Shown here in pieces: positions 50,959 to 60,176 of a stretch of 64,000 nucleotides of DNA. Both the position numbers and the translations under genes were made by a program. Location of the stretch: NCBI GenBank assembly GCA_035294245.1, contig DATGLG010000052.1, positions 1 through 64,000 on the forward strand, given 5' to 3'. This DNA comes from DATGLG01 sp035294245 (lineage in GTDB: Bacteria; Pseudomonadota; Alphaproteobacteria; JACZXZ01). The notes below the pieces were generated by a model. It did not search any database and had not been told where the DNA came from. It saw only the letters and a program-made list of their open reading frames with translations. Every line of letters begins with the position of its first letter. The first letter of the stretch is position 1.

Positions 50959-51921
50959 ATGGCAGTCTATACGGAAGTCTCCGACGAGGACCTCGCGGCA
51001 TTCATCACCCAGTACGATCTGGGCGGCGTGCTCGCCTGCAAGGGCATCGCCGAGGGCGTCGAGAATTCCAATTACCTGCTGCAGACGGAGCGCGGCAGCT
51101 TCATTCTCACCCTCTACGAGAAGCGCGTGGCGCGGGAGGACTTGCCGTTCTTTCTCGGTCTCATGGATCATCTCGCGGCGCAGGGGATCGCCTGCCCTGT
51201 TCCGGTGCATGGAAAGGACGGCAAGGCGCTGCGCGAGCTGTGCGGCCGGCCCGCCGTCATTGTGAGCTTCCTCAAGGGCATGTGGCCGCGGCGAATCCTG
51301 CCGCGGCATTGCGCGCTGCTCGGCCAGGCGATGGCGCAGCTCCATCTCGCCGGACTTGGCTTCGCCATGCGGCGGAAGAACGCCCTCGGGCTTCATGGCT
51401 GGCGCCCACTTTTCGAATCCTGCCGCGCCCGTGCCCATGAGGTGCATCCAGGACTCGCGGAGGAGCTCGCGGCCGAGCTCGACTATCTCGAGACCCATTG
51501 GCCCCGGGATCTCCCCGAAGGGGTCATTCATGCCGATCTCTTCCCGGACAACGTCTTCTTTCTCGGCGACGCGCTCTCGGGCATCATTGATTTCTATTTC
51601 GCCTGCACCGATTTCATCGCCTACGACCTGGCGATCTGCCTCAACGCCTGGTGCTTCGAGAGCGACCAGAGCTTCAACGTGACGAAGGCGCGGCTTCTAC
51701 TTCGAAATTATCGCAAGCTGCGCCCGATGTCGGCGGAGGAAATGGCGGCGCTCCCCCTGCTCGCACGGGGCAGCGCCATCCGCTTTCTCCTCACACGCCT
51801 CTATGATTGGCTCAACCACCCGGCGGGCGCTTTCGTGAAGCCGAAGGACCCCCTCGAATATCTCCACAAGCTGCGCTTTCACCAAGGCATTGCGCGGCCC
51901 GCCGCCTATGGCCTCGAATGA
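50959..51921 (+). CDS. thrB: Homoserine kinase (APH-fold, ThrB type II)
   Basis: 320 residues of the aminoglycoside-kinase fold, not the GHMP fold of E. coli ThrB. N-terminal MAVYTEVSDEDLAAFITQYD, then AEGVENSNYLLQTERGSFIL; catalytic loop GVIHADLFPDNVFF and metal site GIIDFYFACTDF. This is the alternative ThrB of Alphaproteobacteria, phosphorylating homoserine for threonine synthesis. rnhA overlaps its stop by four bases. thrC lies about 10 kb away. Confidence 0.93.
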   Translation: MAVYTEVSDEDLAAFITQYDLGGVLACKGIAEGVENSNYLLQTERGSFILTLYEKRVAREDLPFFLGLMDHLAAQGIACPVPVHGKDGKALRELCGRPAVIVSFLKGMWPRRILPRHCALLGQAMAQLHLAGLGFAMRRKNALGLHGWRPLFESCRARAHEVHPGLAEELAAELDYLETHWPRDLPEGVIHADLFPDNVFFLGDALSGIIDFYFACTDFIAYDLAICLNAWCFESDQSFNVTKARLLLRNYRKLRPMSAEEMAALPLLARGSAIRFLLTRLYDWLNHPAGAFVKPKDPLEYLHKLRFHQGIARPAAYGLE

Positions 51922-52391
51922 CCAACCGAGCCAACGAAGACGCCGACACGACCGTCGACATCTTCACCGACGGAGCCTGCAGCGGCAATCCCGGCCCCGG
52001 CGGCTGGGGCGCGATCCTCCGCTACCGCGGCCATGAGCGCGAGCTCAAGGGTGGTGAGGCGGCGACGACCAACAACCGCATGGAGCTCCTTGCCGCGATC
52101 CATGCTCTCGAGGCGTTGAAGCGACGCAGCCGCGTCCGGCTCCATACCGACAGCATGTATCTTCGCGACGGCATCACCGGCTGGATCCGGCGCTGGAAGG
52201 CGAACGGGTGGAGGACGGCCGATCGCAAGCCGGTCAAGAATCTCGATCTCTGGCAGCGCCTCGACGCGGCACTCGCCCATCACGAGGTGAGCTGGCATTG
52301 GGTGAGGGGGCATGCCGGTCACCCCGAGAACGAGCGCGCCGATGCGCTTGCGCGCGAGGGGATGGCGCCCTTTCTCGGCGGCAGAGCCTAG
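51918..52391 (+). CDS. rnhA: Ribonuclease HI
   Basis: 157 residues with the type 1 RNase H catalytic set: VDIFTDGACSGNPGPGGWGA (Asp), ATTNNRMELLAAI (Glu), VRLHTDSMYLRDGI (Asp) and GHPENERADALAREG (Asp). It cuts RNA in RNA:DNA hybrids. The ATGA overlap with thrB indicates coupling; the thrB-rnhA pair is a common alphaproteobacterial neighbour set. Family members often have a redoxin gene next; here an MFS/LysR block intervenes. Confidence 0.96.
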   Translation: MTNRANEDADTTVDIFTDGACSGNPGPGGWGAILRYRGHERELKGGEAATTNNRMELLAAIHALEALKRRSRVRLHTDSMYLRDGITGWIRRWKANGWRTADRKPVKNLDLWQRLDAALAHHEVSWHWVRGHAGHPENERADALAREGMAPFLGGRA

Positions 52392-52501
52392 AGCCTGCGT
52401 CGATCTCCCATTATCACTCTGGATGAACGCAGGCATCGCGACAAACCATTTCCGCTTCCGCGGCGCGAGGCTTAGCTCTGGCTCATGCGAGGGAGATGCC
52501 C

Positions 52502-53743
52502 GTGACCGCGATCGATGAGCCCGGCCGCGCCCGTCAGGCGCGGCCCCAAGCGGTCTGGCGCGCCGCACTGTCGGGACTTTGCGCCTATCTGGTCGGCATC
52601 GGCCTCGCGCGCTTCGCCTATACGCCGCTCCTGCCTGCGCTGATCTCGGGGCATTGGTTCACGGAGAGCAGCGCCGATTATCTCGGCGCCGCAAATCTAG
52701 CGGGCTATCTGGCCGGCGCCCTGCTCGGCCGCGCGATGACGCGCCGGCAAGGCACTGCATGGCTCTTACGCGCCATGATGCTGGTCACCGCGGCGAGCCT
52801 GTTCGCTTGCGGAATCCGAGAGCTCGGCTTCATTTGGTTCTTTCTCTGGCGCTTTGCCTCGGGCTACACGGGCGGGGCGATCATGGTGCTCGCCGCACCG
52901 GCGGTTCTTACCCAGACGCCGGCGGCGCGGCGAGGGCTCGTCGGCGGCATCATCTTCACGGGCGTGGGGCTGGGCATCGCCGCTTCGGGAACTCTCGTGC
53001 CGCTCCTGCTGCGCATGAGCGGGCTCGCGGGAGCCTGGCTGGGTCTCGGCGGACTCGCGCTCGTGCTGACGGCCATCGGTTGGACGGGTTGGCCGCGGGA
53101 GGCGGCCGTCCAAAGCGAGGGGCAACATCGCGTGTCGCCAGCTCGTCTCGCCATGCCGGTAAGAGCGCTCCTCGTCGAATACGGGCTCAACGCCGTCGGG
53201 CTCGTGCCCCACATGGTCTTTCTGGTCGTCTTCATCGCACGGGGCCTCGGGCGCGGCTTGGAGGCTGGTGCTGGATACTGGGTGCTCTACGGGCTCGGCG
53301 CGATCTTCGGCCCCTTGCTGACTGGGCGTATCGCCGATCGCATCGGTTTCCGGAGGGCGTTGCGCGCGGCCTTCCTGTTGCAGGCTGCTGCGGTGGCGCT
53401 GCTAGCCGTCGCCGCCGAGCCGATTAGCTTGGCAATGTCGAGCGTGATCGTCGGCGCCTTCACGCCGGGCATCGTTCCCATTGCCCTTGGCCGAGTGCAT
53501 GAGCTTGTCGAAGGCCATGACGCTCAGCGCCGCGCCTGGGGTTATGCGACGATTGCCTTCGCCTTGGCACAGGCGATGGCCGCTTATGGCTGCTCCTTTC
53601 TTTTCGAAAGGCTCGGCGATTATGCGTCGCTTTTTGCGGTGGGCGCCTGCGCCCTCCTCGCCGCTTTCGCGCTCGACATGGCCGCAGCTGCAGCAAAACG
53701 GCTGGCCCGCCGTGAATTGAGGCGACCGCGCGCGACGACCTGA
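52502..53743 (+). CDS. MFS transporter, YbfB/YjiJ family
   Basis: About 413 residues with twelve hydrophobic segments. Seen: LVGIGLARFAYTPLLPALIS, then ADYLGAANLAGYLAGALLGR and WRFASGYTGGAIMVLAAPAV. This pattern (YbfB/YjiJ, MFS_4) marks transporters of unknown substrate. The start is uncertain: GTG 52502 has GGGAG six bases upstream, while ATG 52496 abuts that site; I use the GTG. Its last 124 bases overlap the 3' end of the convergent LysR gene. Confidence 0.87.
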   Translation: MTAIDEPGRARQARPQAVWRAALSGLCAYLVGIGLARFAYTPLLPALISGHWFTESSADYLGAANLAGYLAGALLGRAMTRRQGTAWLLRAMMLVTAASLFACGIRELGFIWFFLWRFASGYTGGAIMVLAAPAVLTQTPAARRGLVGGIIFTGVGLGIAASGTLVPLLLRMSGLAGAWLGLGGLALVLTAIGWTGWPREAAVQSEGQHRVSPARLAMPVRALLVEYGLNAVGLVPHMVFLVVFIARGLGRGLEAGAGYWVLYGLGAIFGPLLTGRIADRIGFRRALRAAFLLQAAAVALLAVAAEPISLAMSSVIVGAFTPGIVPIALGRVHELVEGHDAQRRAWGYATIAFALAQAMAAYGCSFLFERLGDYASLFAVGACALLAAFALDMAAAAAKRLARRELRRPRATT

Positions 53744-54630
53744 CGGCCATTGCCACCAAGCTGTGCGCACGCGGCCTCGATGAAGCGCCTGAGCGCCGTC
53801 GAGATAAAGACATCGCGACGATGGATCAGCACAGTCGGGACGCGTGCCTCCTCGCGTGCGAGCGCGTGCAGCGCGACCCGGCCCTCGGCCGCAGCCTTCG
53901 TGACGACGACGTGCGGCAGCAGAGTGATGCCGATCCCGGCGCCGACGCAGCCGATGATGCCGTCGAGCGTGCCGAACTCCAGCCGGCAGATGTCGACCAA
54001 GCCTCGCTTTGCGAGGAGCGCCTCGAGGCGGGCGCGATAAGAGCAGCCGGCGCGGAAGACGACGATCTTGAGCTTTCCCGCGGCGCGTTTCGCCCGCAGC
54101 GCCTCGAGATTGGTGATCCACGGCGCCGTGACGAGCACTAGCTCCTCCTCGAGCAATGGGACGGCGCAAAGCTCCGGATGATCCACGGGACCGGCGACGA
54201 AGGCGGCCTCGAGCCGCCAAGTCAGCACCGCCTCGATCAGCTCGGCGGCCGTTCCCGTCGCGATCTCGATCTCCACGTCGGGACAGGATGCGGCATAGCC
54301 GGCGAGAATGGGTGGCAAACGCACGGCCGTGGCGCTCTCCAGGGCGCCGATCGCGATGCGGCCGCGCGGCGTGAGCTCGTCGGTCGCCGCTTGCCTTGCC
54401 TCGGCCATGAGCCGGCCGATGCGCTCGGCATAGGGAAGCAATTGGCTCCCGGCGCTCGTCAAGCTTACGCCCCGGCTATGGCGGTGGAAGAGCGGCACGC
54501 CGAGCTCATCCTCGAGGAGACGAATGCGTTGGGTCACGTTGGATTGCACCGTGTTCAGGCGCTGCGCTGCCTTGGTGATGCCGCCTGCCTGCGCTACCGC
54601 CGAAAAGACCGCCAAATCGCCCGTGTCCAT
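53620..54630 (-). CDS. LysR-family transcriptional regulator
   Basis: 336 residues, about 40 longer than usual. HTH: LAVFSAVAQAGGITKAAQRL and VQSNVTQRIRLLEDELGVPL. The effector domain contains GRIAIGALESATAVRLPPIL and CVGAGIGITLLPHVVV. The C-terminal Ala/Arg-rich tail is antisense to the MFS C-terminus, so one of the two tails may be non-functional. It is divergent from the nitronate monooxygenase gene and probably controls it; an inverted repeat lies between them. Confidence 0.9.
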   Translation of the reverse strand: MDTGDLAVFSAVAQAGGITKAAQRLNTVQSNVTQRIRLLEDELGVPLFHRHSRGVSLTSAGSQLLPYAERIGRLMAEARQAATDELTPRGRIAIGALESATAVRLPPILAGYAASCPDVEIEIATGTAAELIEAVLTWRLEAAFVAGPVDHPELCAVPLLEEELVLVTAPWITNLEALRAKRAAGKLKIVVFRAGCSYRARLEALLAKRGLVDICRLEFGTLDGIIGCVGAGIGITLLPHVVVTKAAAEGRVALHALAREEARVPTVLIHRRDVFISTALRRFIEAACAQLGGNGRQVVARGRLNSRRASRFAAAAAMSSAKAARRAQAPTAKSDA

Positions 54631-54653
54631 TTTTCTCTCCTGCGCTCCTCATC

Positions 54654-54713
54654 ATAGAAACAGATGACTTTCCTCATAATAAACCATTTTTCACGAAAGC
54701 CGCTCGTTTCTAT
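54654..54713. promoter_or_regulatory. Widely spaced inverted repeat in the LysR/NMO promoter region
   Basis: ATAGAAAC (54654-54661) and GTTTCTAT (54706-54713) are exact inverse complements separated by 44 bases in an AT-rich gap between the divergent genes. LysR regulators bind pairs of sites in such regions. Candidate operators; no T-N11-A motif was confirmed. Confidence 0.4.
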
Positions 54714-54746
54714 CCTCGGCTGATCACATGGAGGAGGTCGGCCGCG

Positions 54747-55820
54747 ATGAGAATCAGAAGTGATCTTCTGAGCATGCTCGGCATCGAGCATCCCCTGATC
54801 CTTGCGCCCATGGGCGGTGGACCGGGAAGCCCCGAGTTGGTCGCGGCCGTCTCGAATGCCGGGGGCCTCGGCATGCTTGGCGCCGCGTATCTCTCGCCGC
54901 CCCAGATCGCGGCGCAGATCGGGCGGATCCGGGCGCTCACCGACAGGCCCTTCGGCGTCAATCTCTTCGCTGGCGGCTATCGCATCGAGAACGACGTCGA
55001 CCCGGCAGCGATGCTGACCCTTTTGGCCGATATCCACGCCATGCTCGGCGCCTCGCCGCCGGCCTTGCCGAAGCTGCCCCCCGATCCCTTTCCAGCACAG
55101 CTCGACGCCGTCATCGACGCGCAGGTGCCGGTCTTCAGCTTCACTTTCGGCATTCCTGACAACGCGACGATGGCCCGGCTGAAAGCGCGGGGCGTCGTCA
55201 TCCTCGGCACGGCGACCACCGCGCACGAGGCTCGCCTGCTTGCCGATGCCGGCGTGGACGGTATCGTGACGCAGGGCGCCGAAGCGGGCGCGCATCGCGG
55301 CACCTTCGCGGAATCCTTCGAGGCATCTATGGTGCCGACACTCGATCTCGTCCGCGCCGCGATAAGGACCGTGGCGCTGCCGGTGATCGCCTCGGGCGGG
55401 TTGATGGACGGTCGCGACATCGCGACGGCCATGAGGCTCGGCGCCGCCGCGACCCAGCTCGGCACCGCCTTCCTCGCCTGTCCGGAATCGGGTGCCTCTG
55501 CCGCCTATAAGCGGGCGATCCTCGCGGCGCGCGAGGACACGACGGTGATCACCCGCGCTTATTCGGGCCGGCCAGCGCGCGGTCTCGCCAACACATTCAT
55601 CGCGCGGCTCCGGGGCAGGGAAAGCACGATCCTGCCCTATCCCCTTCAGAACGCCCTGACCCGGGCGATGCGCACCGCCGCCGCAGAGCGAGGCGAAACC
55701 GGCTATCTCTCCCTTTGGGCAGGCCAGGGCGTTGCGCGAGCGCGTGCTCTTCCGGCGGGAGTCTTGGTGAAGCACCTCGTCGAGGAGACGAGCGAGGCCC
55801 AACGTTCAGTCTCGGCATAA
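54747..55820 (+). CDS. Nitronate monooxygenase
   Basis: 357 residues of the FMN-dependent NMO/2-nitropropane dioxygenase TIM barrel. Seen: LGIEHPLILAPMGGGPGSPE, then SNAGGLGMLGAAYLSP; the active-site region VDGIVTQGAEAGAHRGTF with His; and the phosphate-binding PVIASGGLMDGRDIATAMRL. It oxidises alkyl nitronates such as propionate 3-nitronate. GGAGGAGG precedes ATG 54747. The divergent LysR gene probably regulates it. Confidence 0.92.
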   Translation: MRIRSDLLSMLGIEHPLILAPMGGGPGSPELVAAVSNAGGLGMLGAAYLSPPQIAAQIGRIRALTDRPFGVNLFAGGYRIENDVDPAAMLTLLADIHAMLGASPPALPKLPPDPFPAQLDAVIDAQVPVFSFTFGIPDNATMARLKARGVVILGTATTAHEARLLADAGVDGIVTQGAEAGAHRGTFAESFEASMVPTLDLVRAAIRTVALPVIASGGLMDGRDIATAMRLGAAATQLGTAFLACPESGASAAYKRAILAAREDTTVITRAYSGRPARGLANTFIARLRGRESTILPYPLQNALTRAMRTAAAERGETGYLSLWAGQGVARARALPAGVLVKHLVEETSEAQRSVSA

Positions 55821-55865
55821 GCCTGGACGAGAAAGCCGCGCGACGTCATTCGAGATTGCGGACAG

Positions 55866-55890
55866 AAAAAAGGGGGCGCCTGCCCCCTTC
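55866..55890 (-). terminator. Intrinsic terminator of the peroxiredoxin gene
   Basis: On the minus strand, GGGGGC-AGGC-GCCCCC forms a six-base GC stem with a four-base loop followed by a run of T (55866-55871). It lies about 45 bases after the peroxiredoxin stop, in the right orientation. Confidence 0.75.
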
Positions 55891-55933
55891 CTTCTCCGGG
55901 ATCGGCGGAGCCGATCCCCTCCGAACGCACCGC

Positions 55934-56419
55934 TCAAAGATGCTTGAGCACGTTCTCGGCGCTGCTGACCTCGAGCTTGCCGGGCGCTTCCTCCACGCCA
56001 AGCCATTTCACGGTGCCGTTGTCGATGACCATGGCATAGCGCTTGGAGCGAATGCCGAGGCCGGCGGCGCTCAGGTCCTGCTCCAGACCGACGGCCTTGG
56101 TGAAATCGGCGCTGCCATCCGCGAGCATCATCACCTTGTCGCCCGAGCCCTGATCCTTCGCCCAGGCCCCCATGACGAACGCGTCGTTGACGGAAATGCA
56201 GGCGATGGCGCCGACACCCTTCTTCTTGAGCTCATCCGCGTGCTGGACAAAGCCCGGAACATGCTTGGCCGAGCAAGTTGGCGTGAACGCGCCCGGCAGG
56301 CCGAACACGACCACCTTCTTTCCCTTGGTGAGCTCGTCGGTCGTGATCTCCGCAGGCCCGTTGGCGCCCATATATTTGAGCTTCACCGATGGAACCTTGT
56401 CACCCGCTTTGATGGTCAT
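55934..56419 (-). CDS. Peroxiredoxin (Prx5/redoxin type)
   Basis: 161 residues. The peroxidatic Cys49 is in GLPGAFTPTCSAKHVPGFVQ, the hallmark of the Prx5 group. Also seen: ACISVNDAFVMGAWAKDQGS and LEQDLSAAGLGIRSKRYAMV. It reduces peroxides, typically with glutaredoxin or thioredoxin as donor. It is followed by a good intrinsic terminator. In relatives a redoxin gene often follows thrB-rnhA; here a three-gene block lies between. Confidence 0.94.
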   Translation of the reverse strand: MTIKAGDKVPSVKLKYMGANGPAEITTDELTKGKKVVVFGLPGAFTPTCSAKHVPGFVQHADELKKKGVGAIACISVNDAFVMGAWAKDQGSGDKVMMLADGSADFTKAVGLEQDLSAAGLGIRSKRYAMVIDNGTVKWLGVEEAPGKLEVSSAENVLKHL

Positions 56420-56535
56420 ATCCCTTCCCCTTCCTCAAATGAACCGCCGGCCCGCGGCGACGTTTGCCTCTGTCGCGGGCGTGATCCCATAAATACCCGA
56501 TCGCCCGATTAAATCCAGGCCCTTGCGCCGAGGGC

Positions 56536-58755
56536 CTAATTCACGAGAGCGTGCCGGGGCTGGGCGGCGGCGTCAAGCGCCCCCGCGACCGCGTCGGGCG
56601 TCAGCAGCTCAGGCAAAGGAATGCCTGCAGGCGCGCCCGGGCCGTAGACGATGTTGAACGGAATCCCGTAGCGGCCGAAGCTCGCCAGATAAGCGGCGAT
56701 CTCGTCGGAGGGGCGGGTCCAATCGGCGAGCATCCGGACCACATTCGGCGCCGCGAGCTTGGCCGCAACCGGCGGGCGGTCGAGGACCAGCGCCTTGTTC
56801 GCCTTGCAGGTGATGCACCAGTCCGCGGTGACGTCGACGAAGACGACGCGGCCCTGGGCCACCAGGCTCGGAATCTGGGCCGGGGCGAAAGCTTGCCATC
56901 CGGCGAGGCTCTTCTCTCCGGCGTCGAGGGAGGGTCTCGGCAAGCGGTAGGGCAGCACGAAAGCGGCGATCGCGAAAGCGAGCACGGCGACGATGCCGGA
57001 GCGGCGGGTATAGGCCGGCCATTGCCGCCGCGCCCACAAGGCCAGAGGAATAGCGGCGAGCGCGGCACCTACGGCCGCCGCTGCAGTGATACCGAATTGC
57101 GCCGAGAGGACCCAGACGAGCCATGCGGCCGTGGCGGCCAGCGCCGCGCCGAGCAGCGCGCGCAGAACGATCATCCAGTTCCCCGGGCGGGGCAGTCGGC
57201 TGGCGATGCCCGGCAGCGCCGCGACGGCGAGATAGGGCAAGGCCAAGCCCAATCCTAGCGCGGTGAAGACGGCGAGAATCTCACCTGGACCGCGCGCGAG
57301 GGCGAAGCTCACCGCCGTCCCGAGGAAAGGAGCCGAGCACGGTGTGGCTAGAATCGTGGCGAAGGCGCCGGTCAGGAAATGGCCGAGAAGCCCCCGGTTC
57401 TCGGCTCCCTGCCTCGCCAGCGCATCGCCAAGGAAGCCCGGAAGGCGGATCTCATAGAAGCCCCAGAGATTGGCGGCGAAGAGTACGCAAACGATCGCAA
57501 GCGCGGTGAGGAAGATCGGTGCCTGGAACTGGGTACCCCAGCCAATCGCCTGGCCGGCCTCCTTTGCAGCAATGGTCGCCCCCGCGAGCGCCAGGAACGA
57601 GACGATAACCCCCGCCGCGGAAGCGAGGAAGGAGAGGCGGATGGTCCGCCGCGCAGCACCGCCAAGACCGATGATGCCGAGCAGCTTCAGAGACAACACC
57701 GGCAGCACGCAGGGCATGAGATTGAGGATAAGCCCACCTAAAAGCGCCAAACCCAAGGTGCCGGCGAGCACCGGCCAGCCACTCGCCTCGGAGGCCGCCG
57801 CTATGGGCGCCATTCGCGTCGTCATGGCGCGCGCGCCGTCGACAAGGGTGAAGGTGAGCGGCGTCGTCTGCCAGTGGGGGAACGCCTTCCCCACGGTATC
57901 GACGGCGAGACGAAGCATCGCGCGATGCCCGCCTTGTGAAAGGACGACCCGGGGAGCGGCAAAGCTCAACGGCGCCGGACCCTCGACGAAGAGATCGGGG
58001 CGCTCAAAGGGCTCGCGCGCTTGTGCTACGACCTCGAGCACCGGATGTTTCCCGGCGTCGATGATGGTGGCGCGCTCAATCGCCAGCCCGACGACCTTGC
58101 CGTCGCCGGGCACCTGTGCCCCGAAACGGTCGATGAGATGAGCGAAGGGCGTGGCCGCGGCGGGGCCCGCCGGCAGATCGAGTGCAAGCCGCGCGGTATA
58201 GGGGATGCAGATTTCTTTACAAGTGAGATAATCGACCTTGAGCGACAGGTGCAGGGGCTTCCCCGGCTTGGCAAGGCGGGCGGTGATCGGGAAGACCACC
58301 TCGTCGTGATAGCCAAGGGTATCCAGGCCGAGCACGGAGAAGCGCTGCGGCGCCGGCCAGTCCATGGTTGCCGCCGCCAGATTGTCGGATCCCGTCCAAT
58401 CGAGACTGGGCGGAAAGCCGGCGGCACCCGGGCTCCGCCAATAGATCTTCCAGCCCGGCTCGAGAACGAATTCCAGGCCAAACCGGAGCATGGTGCTTTG
58501 CCCCACCCCGCGGGCCGCCGAGACGAGCCGCAGCTGTGTCTGCTCAGTTCTGGCCCAGTAGGAGGCCCCTGCGTCCGAGAGAGCCGCCGGGCTATCTTGG
58601 CTCCGCAATTCCGGCGGAGAGAATTGTGGCATCCGGCCCGCCTGCGCGAAGGCCTCGCTCCCTGGCGCCAAGAACAGCCCCCCGGCGCAACCAAGCGCGA
58701 GGATGAGCGCCCAGCCCCATCGCCTTGTACGACTGCGCCGCCTCTCCGACCTCAT
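56536..58755 (-). CDS. DsbD/ScsB-type thiol:disulfide interchange protein
   Basis: 739 residues. An N-terminal signal (WALILALGCAGGLFLAPGSEAFA), then a periplasmic beta domain with CKEIC (VDYLTCKEICIPYTA). The eight-span DsbD core has LMPCVLPVLSLKLL and LATPCSAPFLGTAVSF, whose Cys pair crosses the membrane. A C-terminal thioredoxin domain has DVTADWCITCKANKALVL. It carries electrons from cytoplasmic thioredoxin to periplasmic thiols. The extended N-domain and CKEIC recall ScsB rather than classical DsbD. Confidence 0.92.
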   Translation of the reverse strand: MRSERRRSRTRRWGWALILALGCAGGLFLAPGSEAFAQAGRMPQFSPPELRSQDSPAALSDAGASYWARTEQTQLRLVSAARGVGQSTMLRFGLEFVLEPGWKIYWRSPGAAGFPPSLDWTGSDNLAAATMDWPAPQRFSVLGLDTLGYHDEVVFPITARLAKPGKPLHLSLKVDYLTCKEICIPYTARLALDLPAGPAAATPFAHLIDRFGAQVPGDGKVVGLAIERATIIDAGKHPVLEVVAQAREPFERPDLFVEGPAPLSFAAPRVVLSQGGHRAMLRLAVDTVGKAFPHWQTTPLTFTLVDGARAMTTRMAPIAAASEASGWPVLAGTLGLALLGGLILNLMPCVLPVLSLKLLGIIGLGGAARRTIRLSFLASAAGVIVSFLALAGATIAAKEAGQAIGWGTQFQAPIFLTALAIVCVLFAANLWGFYEIRLPGFLGDALARQGAENRGLLGHFLTGAFATILATPCSAPFLGTAVSFALARGPGEILAVFTALGLGLALPYLAVAALPGIASRLPRPGNWMIVLRALLGAALAATAAWLVWVLSAQFGITAAAAVGAALAAIPLALWARRQWPAYTRRSGIVAVLAFAIAAFVLPYRLPRPSLDAGEKSLAGWQAFAPAQIPSLVAQGRVVFVDVTADWCITCKANKALVLDRPPVAAKLAAPNVVRMLADWTRPSDEIAAYLASFGRYGIPFNIVYGPGAPAGIPLPELLTPDAVAGALDAAAQPRHALVN

Positions 58756-58930
58756 GCCCAGCCTTTCGCCTGTGGCCCCGAGTTAAGGGTTAGGCAGCAT
58801 ATTTGGTGTCCAATCACCAGAACCGCCAATCACGCTTGGGTGTTTCTATCGAGAGAACCACCGAACCCGCCCTGGAAAGTATGCTAGACTGCGCTTGTCC
58901 GAGGGGCTCGGCCACCATATGTGATGGTTA

Positions 58931-59506
58931 ATGAAAGATCAAAACGCTAGCTCCGGTTATCTTGCGGGTCAGCTTCTGATCGCCATGCCGACGATGCAAG
59001 ATCCGCGCTTCGCCCGCACCATCGTCTATATGTGCGCCCACACCTCGGATGGCGCCATGGGCCTCGTCATCAATCGTCTCATGGGCCAGCTCACCTTTCC
59101 CGAGCTTCTCGAGCAGATCGGCATCACCGCGACGCAGCCGATGCAGGACATGCGCGTCCATTTCGGCGGCCCCGTCGAGTCCGGACGCGGCTTCGTGCTG
59201 CATTCCGCCGATTTCCAGACCGACGGCACCCTCATCGTCGAAGATGGGATCGCCCTCACGGCCTCCGTCGACATCCTGAAGGCGATCGCCGAGGGTCGCG
59301 GGCCGCGCCAGTCGCTCCTCGCCCTCGGCTATGCCGGCTGGGGAGCCGGCCAGCTCGAATCAGAGATCCAGGCCAATGGCTGGCTCAGCGTCCAGGCCGA
59401 CGAGGCCCTCGTCTTCGACGGCGACCTCGACACCAAATGGGAGCGCGCGATGATGAAGCTCGGCGTCGATTCCCGCATGCTCTCGGGCGTGGCGGGACAC
59501 GCCTAG
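58931..59506 (+). CDS. YqgE/AlgH-family protein
   Basis: 191 residues of the UPF0301/DUF179 family. Seen: YLAGQLLIAMPTMQDPRFAR, TSDGAMGLVINRL, VHFGGPVESGRGFVLHS and LLALGYAGWGAGQLESEIQA. No enzymatic function is established. It is divergent from the DsbD-type gene. The length is standard. Confidence 0.95.
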   Translation: MKDQNASSGYLAGQLLIAMPTMQDPRFARTIVYMCAHTSDGAMGLVINRLMGQLTFPELLEQIGITATQPMQDMRVHFGGPVESGRGFVLHSADFQTDGTLIVEDGIALTASVDILKAIAEGRGPRQSLLALGYAGWGAGQLESEIQANGWLSVQADEALVFDGDLDTKWERAMMKLGVDSRMLSGVAGHA

Positions 59507-59539
59507 CCCCATCGCCGCAAGCCGCGCTTCTCCGCCACC

Positions 59540-60160
59540 CTACTCCACCGCCCGCTCGGAGGGGACCTGATATCCCGCATCCTCGGCGAGGAGGGCGAAG
59601 AGCAGGTGGTCATGCCATTCGCCGTTGATGCGGAGATATTTGCGCGCGAGGCCCTCTTGGCGGAAGCCGAGCTTGCGCAGCACGCCCTGGCTCGGCGCAT
59701 TGCTCGGCAGGCAGGCCGCCTCGAGGCGATGCAGCTGCAGCGTCTGGAAGGCGAAGGCGATAACGGCATTGAGCGCGTCCGTCATGTAGCCCTGCCGCGC
59801 ATAGGCCCCGCCGACCCAATAGCCGAGCGTGCCCGATTGCGCCACGCCGCGCCGGATATTTCCGAGGGTGACACCACCGAGGAGCACGTGATCGCCCTGC
59901 CGGAAGATGAAGAAGCTGTACCCGGTATCCTCGCGCCAATCGATGCCGTAGCGTCGCAGGCGCCGGCGAAAGGCATCGCGCGTGAGCGCGTCGGGCGGCC
60001 AGGTTGGCTCCCAAGGAACAAGGAAATCCCGTGATGCCGCGCGCAGATCGGCCCAGGGCCGCCAGTCGCGATCATCGGGAAGGCGTAGATAGACCCGACG
60101 TCCCATCAGCCGCGCGGGTGGCGGCGGCGATCCGGTCGACAGGGGTCGCAGGAGCCGCAT
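59540..60160 (-). CDS. RimJ/RimL-type GNAT acetyltransferase
   Basis: 206 residues. Seen: RRVYLRLPDDRDWRPWADL, LGGVTLGNIRRGVAQSGTLG, then YWVGGAYARQGYMTDALNAV and SQGVLRKLGFRQEGLARKYL. These match GNAT enzymes that acetylate protein N-termini or amino groups. It follows the M16 peptidase after 16 bases, and thrC-M16-GNAT is a frequent alphaproteobacterial order. ATG 60160 is used; the frame is open to 60307 only by overlap with the peptidase. Confidence 0.9.
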   Translation of the reverse strand: MRLLRPLSTGSPPPPARLMGRRVYLRLPDDRDWRPWADLRAASRDFLVPWEPTWPPDALTRDAFRRRLRRYGIDWREDTGYSFFIFRQGDHVLLGGVTLGNIRRGVAQSGTLGYWVGGAYARQGYMTDALNAVIAFAFQTLQLHRLEAACLPSNAPSQGVLRKLGFRQEGLARKYLRINGEWHDHLLFALLAEDAGYQVPSERAVE

Positions 60161-60176
60161 CGCGCCCGGCCGTCGC

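Noticed and set aside
55898..55918. Perfect nine-base stem (GGGATCGGC/GCCGATCCC, three-base loop)
   Set aside because: No T-tract follows on either strand, so I do not call it a terminator; the neighbouring stem at 55872-55887 explains termination better.
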